Positions 1 to 6,852 of a stretch of DNA of 10,831 nucleotides are shown piece by piece (the first letter of the stretch is position 1; each line of letters begins with the position of its first letter). The DNA is taken from assembly GCA_964618455.1 (NCBI GenBank), contig CAZUAQ010000093.1:1-10831 (forward strand), given 5' to 3'. The notes below the pieces were generated by a model. It saw only the letters and a list, made by a program, of their open reading frames with translations. It made no database searches and had not been told where the DNA came from. Position numbers and translations under genes: made by a program. The DNA comes from CAZUAQ01 sp964618455. GTDB lineage: Bacteria > Planctomycetota > Phycisphaerae > UBA1845 > PWPN01.

Positions 1-14
1 GGAGGTGTTGAGTC

Positions 15-3000
15 GTGGCCGAGGACACTGGCAGCATAACAACGGCGGGAAACCACACGAAGATCGAGCCTGTGACGACACAGCGAGCGTACACGCTCCG
101 TTTGCGCGGGACTGACCCGGCCGACGATTCGTGGCGCGACGCCCTGTGGGCGACACACGAGGCGATCAACAGGGGCGCCAAGGTATTCGGCGATTGGCTG
201 CTGACACTCCGCGGCGGCTTGTCGCACGAACTGGCGGACGCGAAGGTTGCCACCGGCAAAGGCAAGCCGGACCGTGAGCCAACTGCCGAGGAGCGCCGCA
301 ATCGTCGCATCCTGCTCGCGCTCTCGTGGCTCAGCGTGGAGGACGAGGACGGGGCGACGGAGGGCAATGTTCGCGTTGCCACGGGACGGGATAATTCCTC
401 CGAACGAAACGACAAGGTCGTCGCGGCCTTGCGCGACATCCTAAAGGCTCGCAATATTCCTGACGCCGAAATCGGCGACCCGGTGGGGAAGCCGGAAGAT
501 CAGCCCGAAACCTGGGTCGGCGATTGCGCCCCATCGCTAACGGCCGCGATTCGCGATGACGCGGTGTGGGTGAATCGCAGCGCCGCTTTTGATCGGGCTG
601 TGGCTCGCATCGGCGATTCCCTCACGCGCGACGAAGTATGGGATATGCTTGAGCCGTTCATGGGCAGCGCCAGCGTCTACCTTGCAGGCGTGAAAGTCCG
701 CACAGATGATGACCAGCCGAGTACTTCGGAGGAAGAAAAGGCAAAGGACCTTGTGCAGAAGGCGGGCCAGTGGCTGAGCAGCCGGTTCGGGACGGGCAAG
801 GGAGCCGACTTCCAGAAGATGGCAGGAGTTTACGATGCAATTGCGGCCTGGGCAGAAAAGGGCGGCGACCACGCTTCTGGTGCAAAGGCCCTCCAATCAC
901 TCAGCAACGCGCTCGCGCCCTTGCACCCGGCTTCGGGCGACGCGCAGGGGATCCTCAGCCTCATCAGTGGGCCCGGCTACAAGAGCGCGACGCGCAATCT
1001 CATTCGCTCCTGGGATACCAGTACCGGAAGTCCCGACCTCACGCGCATGGCCACGGTTGCTGGTGAAGACGCGACCAAGTGCCGCGGCAACACGGGTGGC
1101 AAAGGACCCCGGCCATGGTCAAACACGATTCTCAAGAATGTCCAGGACCGGTGCGGTTTCACATACTTGCAGACGGACGGACCCGCTCGGCATAGCGAGT
1201 TTGCAGTCATGCTTGATCACGCCGCTCGCCGTGTTTCAATTGCGCACACGTGGATCAAACGCGCCGAAGCCGAGCGGCAGCGCTTCTCGGAGGATGCCCG
1301 CCGGTTCGATGCCGTTCCAGTGGACGCGAAGCAGTGGCTCGACGAGTTCTGCGACGCGCGGTCCGGCATCTCGGGTGCGGCGACGGCCTACCGCATCCGC
1401 CGGCGAGCGATCGAAGCCTGGGATCGCGTCGTACAGCGCTGGTCACGCACTGTTTGCAGGACAATCGAGGACCGCATTACCGCAGCCCGCGAACTGCAGG
1501 CCGATCCCGAGATCGACAAGTTCGGTGACATTCAGCTCTTCGAGGCACTCGCCGCAGATGAAGCCAAGTGCGTTTGGCAGCCGAACGGCAAGCCCACGCC
1601 CGATCCGCTTAAGGACTACGTCGCCGCCCACGACGCAATGGACAAGCAACGCCGCTTCAAGGTACCTGCGTACCGCCACCCTGATCCACTCGCCCACCCC
1701 GTCTTCGGCGACTTTGGTAATTCTCGGTGGGACATCCAATTCGCGGTCCACGAAGTGGCTAAAGCCGCAGCCAAGAAGAGCCGCAACAAGAACTCCGACC
1801 ATGATTGGCTGAAGGACCAGCGCGGGCTGCGGATGGGGCTGTGGAACGGGCAGGACGTTCAGCACGTAGACCTGTGCTGGTCGTCCAAGCGCCTCACCGC
1901 CGACCTGGCGCTCCGTGACGATCATAACGACGATCAACACGACGTTACCCGCGCCGACCGGCTCGGACGAGCTGCCGCCAGCCTGTCTTCTGAACAGTCT
2001 GCCCGAGTCGCCGGACTGTTCGAGTTGAAGGACTGGAACGGGCGCCTCCAGGCACCGCGCGTACAACTGGATGCTATCGCCGCGCGTGTGGACAAGCACG
2101 GCTGGGACGACACGGCTCGCCGTATGCGCGACAATCTGAACTGGCTTGTGACCTTCTCGGCCAAGTTGGAATGCCGCGGCCCGTTCATTGAATATGCCGC
2201 GGGGCACGGCATTCAGCCGAATCGCAAAGGCGAGTATTACCCCAATGCCGAAACCAACAAGGAGCGCAGAGGCCACGCCAAGCTGATGCTCGCCCGCCTC
2301 CCCGGCCTCCGCGTCCTCTCGGTCGATCTTGGCCATCGTTTTGCTGCCGCCTGCGCTGTATGGGAAACCTTGGCTACCGAGGGTCTCGAGCGCGAAAGCT
2401 CCGGCCGCGAAGTCGTTGCTGGAGACACGTCCGACACTGCGCTGTACTTTCACACGCGCCATACCGACGCACAGGGAAAACAGCGTACGACCATTTACCG
2501 CCGCATAGGCGCGGACACGCTCGCCGACGGCAAGCCGCATCCCGCGTCCTGGGCCCGCCTCGATCGGCAGTTCCTCATCAAGCTCCAGGGCGAAGAGAAG
2601 CCGCCGCGCGCCGCGTCCCGGGGCGAGATCGACTACGTTCGCCAACTGGAAACCGAACTCGGTCGAATCCGCGACGAACACAACCCACTGCCGCGACGGG
2701 TTGATGAACTCATGGCCGAAGCCGTCCGCACCGTCCGCCTCGCCCTGCGGCAGCATGGCGACGCGGCCCGTAATGCCTACGCGTTCAAGCCGGATGGCGC
2801 CTTGCACACACCCGGCGGCGGCTCACAAGTGCACACCGCGGACTCCCGCAAGAAGGCCGTGCGCGACGCCCTCGTGCGCTGGCGAGAATGCGCGACGAGC
2901 GCCCGGTGGAAGGATGACCGGGCGGCTCAGCAATGGGACGAGCACATTAAATCGCGTCTGACCGTAGCATTGCCGGAACAAGCCGAAGCGGCCACGCGTG

Positions 3001-4370
3001 ACGAGCGCAAGAAGCAACGGCAATCACTCGAAACAGCCCTCGATTCGGTCGCAGGGCTCATTGCGAACGACGCATCGTTGCTCAGAAAACTGCACAGCCT
3101 CTGGTCCGACCGTTGGAGCAGCGACGATAAGACCTGGAAACCCCGCCTCCGCCGCATTCGCGACTGGTTCCTCCCCCGCGGCCTGCGACCACGGTCTGAC
3201 GACACACCTCAGCAAGCCGCCGATCGCAAAGCCCGACGCGATGCTGCCCGAAACGTCGGCGGCATCTCGCTAACGCGCATCGCCACGCTCCGAGAGCTCT
3301 ATCAGGTTCAGAAGGCCTATGCGATGCGTCCCGAGCCCGACGACCCACGCAAGAACATCGCCGGGAAGGACGACCATCGCTACGATGAGTTCGGCCGCTC
3401 GATTCTCCGTGTCGTCGAGCGCCTCCGCGAGCAGCGCGTCAAGCAGGTCGCCAGCCGCATCGTCGAGGCGGCGCTCGGTGTTGGTCGGATGAAGCCGACA
3501 AAGGGGCGCGACCGCAAGCGCCCACAGGAGTGCATGGACGCGCCCTGCCACGCCGTCGTCATTGAATCTCTGCGTAACTACCGGCCCGACGAGCTCCAGA
3601 CTCGCCGTGAAAACCGTGCGCTGATGAATTGGTCCGCCGGCAAGGTCCGTAAGTACTTGGAAGAGGGCTGCCAACTCTACGGACTGCACCTGCGCGAGGT
3701 CATGCCGAATTACACCAGCCGCCAGTGCAGCCGCACCGGTCTGCCCGGCCTGCGCTGCGACGATATCCCGCTCAGCGAATTCCGGGCGGCCCCGTGGTGG
3801 CGCAAAGTGGTCAATGCCGCCCGTCAGCGCATTGAAGCGGGCGGCCAGGACAGCTATGACCAACTGTTGACCGACCTGGAGAAACAGCTCTGCGACAACA
3901 ACGGTGATGTCTCGTCGCGTACGGTTCGCCTGCCCCGCAACGGCGGCGACCTGTTCGTCGCGGCAGGCGCCACCGACGGCTCGGTGGCTCTCCAGGCTGA
4001 CCTGAACGCTGCGGCCAACATCGGCCTGCGCGCCCTGCTCGATCCGGACTACTTGGGTAAATGGTGGTACGTGCCCTGCAACGCCAAGGACTACCAGCCC
4101 GCGAAGGACAAAGTCGCCGGCGCGGTTTGCCTTGACATGGACACGCCGCTGGCAGATATCCCCAAAAACGCCGAGAAAGACGGCAAGAAGCAACGCGATA
4201 TCGTGAACCTCTGGCGGAGTCCGCAGGCGGCAGTTGTTGCACCCAACGCCAATAACCCCTGGCAGCCCACGCCGACATACTGGGCCGGCGTCCGCGCCCG
4301 GGTGATTGGCCGACTGCGTGCATTGGCTGATCTGGATGCGACGGTTGAATCGAGCCAGCCGCCGTGGTAG
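15..4370 (+). CDS. cas12b: Large Cas12b-like (type V-B) CRISPR RNA-guided nuclease
   Basis: Single-protein effector expected to bind crRNA plus tracrRNA and cut double-stranded DNA with one RuvC site. GTG start at 15 with GGAGG at 1-5, nine bases upstream. The N-terminus (residues 44-68, LWATHEAINRG then WLLTLRGGL) resembles the Cas12b wedge-domain start. RuvC-I is SVDLGHR with D771. RuvC-II is VVIESLRNYRPD with E1184, followed by ENRALMNWS and YTSRQCSRTGLPGLRC (1233-1248), a segment very typical of Cas12b. RuvC-III is LQADLNAAANIG with D1329. All three acidic residues are present. At 1451 residues it exceeds the usual 1100-1300. Compared with Alicyclobacillus Cas12b (D570, E848, D977 of 1129, from memory), the extra length lies before RuvC-I (about 200) and between RuvC-I and II (about 135). 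The tracrRNA and array follow on the same strand. Another type V subtype is less likely given these motifs and the tracrRNA layout. Confidence 0.88.
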   Translation: MAEDTGSITTAGNHTKIEPVTTQRAYTLRLRGTDPADDSWRDALWATHEAINRGAKVFGDWLLTLRGGLSHELADAKVATGKGKPDREPTAEERRNRRILLALSWLSVEDEDGATEGNVRVATGRDNSSERNDKVVAALRDILKARNIPDAEIGDPVGKPEDQPETWVGDCAPSLTAAIRDDAVWVNRSAAFDRAVARIGDSLTRDEVWDMLEPFMGSASVYLAGVKVRTDDDQPSTSEEEKAKDLVQKAGQWLSSRFGTGKGADFQKMAGVYDAIAAWAEKGGDHASGAKALQSLSNALAPLHPASGDAQGILSLISGPGYKSATRNLIRSWDTSTGSPDLTRMATVAGEDATKCRGNTGGKGPRPWSNTILKNVQDRCGFTYLQTDGPARHSEFAVMLDHAARRVSIAHTWIKRAEAERQRFSEDARRFDAVPVDAKQWLDEFCDARSGISGAATAYRIRRRAIEAWDRVVQRWSRTVCRTIEDRITAARELQADPEIDKFGDIQLFEALAADEAKCVWQPNGKPTPDPLKDYVAAHDAMDKQRRFKVPAYRHPDPLAHPVFGDFGNSRWDIQFAVHEVAKAAAKKSRNKNSDHDWLKDQRGLRMGLWNGQDVQHVDLCWSSKRLTADLALRDDHNDDQHDVTRADRLGRAAASLSSEQSARVAGLFELKDWNGRLQAPRVQLDAIAARVDKHGWDDTARRMRDNLNWLVTFSAKLECRGPFIEYAAGHGIQPNRKGEYYPNAETNKERRGHAKLMLARLPGLRVLSVDLGHRFAAACAVWETLATEGLERESSGREVVAGDTSDTALYFHTRHTDAQGKQRTTIYRRIGADTLADGKPHPASWARLDRQFLIKLQGEEKPPRAASRGEIDYVRQLETELGRIRDEHNPLPRRVDELMAEAVRTVRLALRQHGDAARNAYAFKPDGALHTPGGGSQVHTADSRKKAVRDALVRWRECATSARWKDDRAAQQWDEHIKSRLTVALPEQAEAATRDERKKQRQSLETALDSVAGLIANDASLLRKLHSLWSDRWSSDDKTWKPRLRRIRDWFLPRGLRPRSDDTPQQAADRKARRDAARNVGGISLTRIATLRELYQVQKAYAMRPEPDDPRKNIAGKDDHRYDEFGRSILRVVERLREQRVKQVASRIVEAALGVGRMKPTKGRDRKRPQECMDAPCHAVVIESLRNYRPDELQTRRENRALMNWSAGKVRKYLEEGCQLYGLHLREVMPNYTSRQCSRTGLPGLRCDDIPLSEFRAAPWWRKVVNAARQRIEAGGQDSYDQLLTDLEKQLCDNNGDVSSRTVRLPRNGGDLFVAAGATDGSVALQADLNAAANIGLRALLDPDYLGKWWYVPCNAKDYQPAKDKVAGAVCLDMDTPLADIPKNAEKDGKKQRDIVNLWRSPQAAVVAPNANNPWQPTPTYWAGVRARVIGRLRALADLDATVESSQPPW

Positions 4371-4379
4371 TTTAAGCAT

Positions 4380-4490
4380 GCTGCCTATAGGGCAGCGCAT
4401 CTCCGAGCACGTGTCTCCCTCTTCAATGGGCTTGGGCACTCGGCATTGATCACGTTCGCGTCGGCGCGGCATAGCGTCGGACGGGCGCAT
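4380..4490 (+). ncRNA. Predicted Cas12b tracrRNA with split anti-repeat
   Basis: Three blocks complement the CRISPR repeat in the correct order. GTGTCT (4411-4416) pairs with repeat 3' end GGACAC, with one G-U. CATTGATCA (4444-4452) pairs exactly with TGATCAATG. GCGTCGGACGG (4474-4484) pairs exactly with CCGTCCGACGC. CCGAG (4403-4407) and CTCGG (4439-4443) form a stem that encloses the first block and a short CCC/GGG helix (4417-4419, 4428-4430). This is the same nesting as in the Alicyclobacillus Cas12b tracrRNA, where a stem encloses GUGCCA and an inner hairpin and is followed directly by the next anti-repeat block. A hairpin GCTGCC/GGCAGC (4380-4385, 4391-4396) may form the 5' part. Exact ends are not visible: no clear promoter or T-rich terminator was found, so it could be processed from a cas12b read-through transcript. 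Confidence 0.82.
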
Positions 4491-4589
4491 GCTCTTTGAC
4501 AAGTCGGTGCGATGCGGCCCGTCGCCGCTTCGGCCCCGCGAGCGTGAAGGTGGTGCAGGGGGGCCAGGGCACGCTCGCGGGCGGGATTC

Positions 4590-4607
4590 GCGCAAATGCT
4601 GCGCATT
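4590..4607 (+). terminator. Weak hairpin, possible terminator before the array promoter
   Basis: GCGCA (4590-4594) and TGCGC (4600-4604) can form a five-pair stem with loop AATGC, followed by ATTCTTAT. An alternative stem AATGC/GCATT (4595-4599, 4603-4607) competes with it. The following tract is only partly T-rich, so this is a poor rho-independent terminator at best. It is recorded as the only stem followed by some T residues between the tracrRNA and the array. Confidence 0.2.
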
Positions 4608-4630
4608 CTTATCGGATTCTGCGAGGTTTA

Positions 4631-4639
4631 TGGTATGAT
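4631..4639 (+). promoter_or_regulatory. Extended -10 promoter candidate for the CRISPR array
   Basis: TGG followed by TATGAT (4634-4639) matches an extended -10 element (TGn-TATAAT) with one mismatch in the hexamer. No good -35 hexamer stands 17 bases upstream (ATCGGA at 4611-4616), which is common for extended -10 promoters. Transcription would start near 4646, giving a leader of about 68 bases before the first repeat. Placement between tracrRNA and array and the local AT-richness in GC-rich DNA support it. It is a prediction from motif only. Confidence 0.4.
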
Positions 4640-4961
4640 CCCGACGACGAAAATCAGCCGTGCTCGCGGAAGCATCCGCAAGTGTCGCAGCCAACAGCGT
4701 TTGCGAGTGCGGGGCCGCACCGTCCGACGCGGCCCTGATCAATGGACACGGGTCTGGCGGCACTGGCTCGGCGGCGGGGAGCGGCCGCACCGTCCGACGC
4801 GGCCCTGATCAATGGACACCGCGTCACCGGGGAAGATTGGACCGAAGAGAAAAGGCCGCACCGTCCGACGCGGCCCTGATCAATGGACACTATGGCAAAG
4901 AGCCGGAATGGTCGCATCTTCAGTTGCCGCACCGTCCGACGCGGCCCTGATCAATGGACAC

Positions 4962-4997
4962 GAAGATCGCATTGAAATCGACCACGTTGCCCGGCGT
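4962..4997 (-). other. Spacer 4: reads as a terminase large-subunit motif
   Basis: Translated on the complementary strand the spacer reads TPGNVVDFNAIF without a stop. TPGN-(V/I)-x-D-(Y/F)-x-x-I is a segment I associate with the HK97-type phage terminase large subunit, between the ATPase and nuclease domains. The other strand reads EDRIEIDHVARR, which is also open and slightly HNH-like, so the assignment is not unique. Target identity is inferred from motif only. Confidence 0.5.
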
Positions 4998-5033
4998 GCC
5001 GCACCGTCCGACGCGGCCCTGATCAATGGACAC

Positions 5034-5069
5034 GAGATCGTTGCGATGGGGGATGATGTGATCCACCAC
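5034..5069 (-). other. Spacer 5: reads as an HNH endonuclease catalytic motif
   Basis: The complementary strand is open across the whole spacer and reads VVDHIIPHRNDL. DHIIPH is the first-histidine motif of the HNH endonucleases that phages encode next to their terminase genes (for example the HK97 gp74 type). Adjacent spacer 4 also reads as a packaging-module motif, and spacer 18 reads as a second segment of the same HNH family. Confidence 0.65.
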
Positions 5070-5965
5070 GCCGCACCGTCCGACGCGGCCCTGATCAATG
5101 GACACTTACCTCATGCACGCCATCTTGGGCACCATCGCCGGCCGCACCGTCCGACGCGGCCCTGATCAATGGACACATCACGTTAACCGTCTGGCCGGAG
5201 ACTTGGCGATAGCCGCACCGTCCGACGCGGCCCTGATCAATGGACACAGTTCAAGCGAGAGAACGGCATCGCCGAAAAAGAGGGGCCGCACCGTCCGACG
5301 CGGCCCTGATCAATGGACACCTCAATGATGGCATCATTAAGCTCTTTGTATGTGGCCGCCGCACCGTCCGACGCGGCCCTGATCAATGGACACTACGCTC
5401 GGAAAAGCACAAGCGCCATCGTCGGATCGCCGCACCGTCCGACGCGGCCCTGATCAATGGACACGCCGATCATGCCATCGAAAAAGATCGAGCCGAATGG
5501 CCGCACCGTCCGACGCGGCCCTGATCAATGGACACACGAGAACTTCGGCATAGAGGATCACATCGACGGAGCCGCACCGTCCGACGCGGCCCTGATCAAT
5601 GGACACCGCTCGATGTCATCATCACGCCACATTCGTTGCAGCCGCACCGTCCGACGCGGCCCTGATCAATGGACACAATTCCACCGAAGCCTGAACCGTT
5701 GAGGCATCATGCACGCCGCACCGTCCGACGCGGCCCTGATCAATGGACACGCGATAAAACTGGCTCTCCGGCTTGGTTGCACCGTGCCGCACCGTCCGAC
5801 GCGGCCCTGATCAATGGACACCGATGGTGCGTGCGCTCTTCGCTCTTGACCGGATAGTTGCCGCACCGTCCGACGCGGCCCTGATCAATGGACACTCGCG
5901 CCATTCGCTCATTATCGCCTTTTCTCCTTGCCGCACCGTCCGACGCGGCCCTGATCAATGGACAC

Positions 5966-6001
5966 ATATCATGGCACCGCTTACACAACGGCTGCCAATT
6001 G
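5966..6001 (-). other. Spacer 18: reads as the second half of an HNH endonuclease motif
   Basis: The complementary strand reads NWQPLCKRCHD in one open frame. N-W-Q-P-L-C-K-x-C-H-D is the C-terminal, zinc- and metal-binding part of phage HNH endonucleases, normally a short distance after DHIxPH. With spacer 5 this gives two guides into the same gene family, perhaps into the same gene about 30 bases apart. Confidence 0.68.
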
Positions 6002-6181
6002 GCCGCACCGTCCGACGCGGCCCTGATCAATGGACACATCGATCGTATCCATCGATTGCTTCGTGAGGAGCGCGCCGCACCGTCCGACGCGGCCCTGATC
6101 AATGGACACCGCCGACTTGCTCTCCGGTATTGCTCGTGTCATCGGGCCGCACCGTCCGACGCGGCCCTGATCAATGGACAC

Positions 6182-6287
6182 CAAGATGCGTGGATCAATA
6201 AGACGAATTCGGCACGCCGCACCGTCCGACGCGGCCCTGATCAATGGACACTGCTCAATATGTTCCGAAGTGTGAATAAGACGAACC
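6182..6287 (+). other. Spacers 21 and 22: neighbouring spacers sharing an 11-base word
   Basis: AATAAGACGAA occurs in spacer 21 (6197-6207) and in spacer 22 (6275-6285), and nowhere else that I noticed in the array. In the same frame the two read INKTN and VNKTN; the last Asn codon differs only in its third base. On the other strand, in a shared frame, they read IRLID and VRLIH. This fits two related genes from different phages sampled at overlapping sites. The spacers are otherwise different, so they are not duplicates. The span includes the repeat between them (6216-6251). Confidence 0.45.
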
Positions 6288-6464
6288 GCCGCACCGTCCG
6301 ACGCGGCCCTGATCAATGGACACGCATGGCAAGGACCGAATTCAACACGATAATTCTGCCGCACCGTCCGACGCGGCCCTGATCAATGGACACACCTTGT
6401 ACCACTCCGAAGCAATACAGTTCTTTAAGCCGCACCGTCCGACGCGGCCCTGATCAATGGACAC

Positions 6465-6501
6465 GGCTTTAGACGGCATGATGTTTCCCGCGCGGTCCGT
6501 C
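6465..6501 (-). other. Spacer 25: reads as the C-terminal motif of a terminase large subunit
   Basis: The complementary strand reads TDRAGNIMPSKA. D-x-x-GNI-x-P-x-K is a conserved C-terminal segment of HK97-type large terminase nuclease domains, usually followed by a short Ser/Asp-rich stretch. Together with spacer 4 it suggests repeated sampling of terminase genes. The motif is short and the family assignment rests on memory of the motif. Confidence 0.55.
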
Positions 6502-6537
6502 GCCGCACCGTCCGACGCGGCCCTGATCAATGGACAC

Positions 6538-6573
6538 TCCCCGCGCGTGATCCTGGCCGATGAGGCTCAGGAC
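6538..6573 (+). other. Spacer 26: reads as a Walker B motif
   Basis: The + strand frame reads PRVILADEAQD, a hydrophobic run followed by DEAQ, which fits a Walker B motif of an ATPase. Candidates are a phage large terminase, a superfamily 1/2 helicase or a PhoH-like protein. The motif alone does not separate these. It follows spacer 25, which reads as terminase, but on the opposite strand. Confidence 0.4.
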
Positions 6574-6852
6574 GCCGCACCGTCCGACGCGGCCCTGATC
6601 AATGGACACTCCATATCCAGCAGACGGCAAACGATCGGGCGCGGGGCCGCACCGTCCGACGCGGCCCTGATCAATGGACACGAGAGTCATCGATCCCACG
6701 CGTCGCCGTTCTCCGCCGCACCGTCCGACGCGGCCCTGATCAATGGACACACATTTGTGACATCGTAGTGTATATAGATAGTAGCGGCCGCACCGTCCGA
6801 CGCGGCCCTGATCAATGGACACGACGTGGACCACTCGCTGGCCATGGGGGCT

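Larger units (their letters stand above)
4714..6822 (+). CRISPR. Type V-B CRISPR array, 30 identical 36-base repeats, 29 spacers
   Basis: The repeat begins GCCGCACCGTCC and ends CAATGGACAC; I found all 30 copies identical. Repeat starts: 4714, 4784, 4855, 4926, 4998, 5070, 5141, 5212, 5285, 5358, 5429, 5500, 5571, 5641, 5715, 5786, 5860, 5930, 6002, 6074, 6146, 6216, 6288, 6358, 6429, 6502, 6574, 6646, 6715, 6787. Spacers in order are 34,35,35,36,36,35,35,37,37,35,35,35,34,38,35,38,34,36,36,36,34,36,34,35,37,36,36,33,36 bases. Orientation is rightward: the 3' end TGGACAC resembles the Alicyclobacillus Cas12b repeat end GTGGCAC, and the tracrRNA pairs only with the + strand transcript. Inside the repeat, GCCGC (1-5) and GCGGC (16-20) could form a hairpin, and TGATCA is a palindrome. 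The last repeat is not degenerate. Confidence 0.99.

Noticed and set aside
1443..2807. 454-codon open frame on the - strand
   Set aside because: Antisense to cas12b, no recognisable domain, low-information Gly/Val/Arg composition.
4444..4484. This stretch as a degenerate CRISPR repeat in inverted orientation
   Set aside because: The matches fall in separated blocks, in the order and strand expected for a tracrRNA anti-repeat, with a supporting nested stem upstream; a decayed inverted repeat would not include the distant GTGTCT block enclosed in a stem.
4496..4501. Perfect TTGACA -35 hexamer downstream of the tracrRNA
   Set aside because: No -10-like hexamer lies 16-18 bases downstream (region is CG-rich), so it is not counted as a promoter.
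3270..4790. 506-codon open frame on the - strand
   Set aside because: Antisense to the cas12b 3' end, and runs through the tracrRNA and into the array. It is a by-product of GC-rich codon usage; the + strand protein has clear family motifs.
4660..6834. Many ORFs of 60-160 codons through the array on both strands with repeated peptides such as APSDAALINGH
   Set aside because: They arise because the 36-base repeat keeps a frame open; the repeated peptide is just the CRISPR repeat translated. No ribosome sites fit and the spacer parts vary randomly.
4371..6852. Possible cas1, cas2 or cas4 genes between the effector and the array or after it
   Set aside because: No open frame there resembles them; if present they must lie left of the window.
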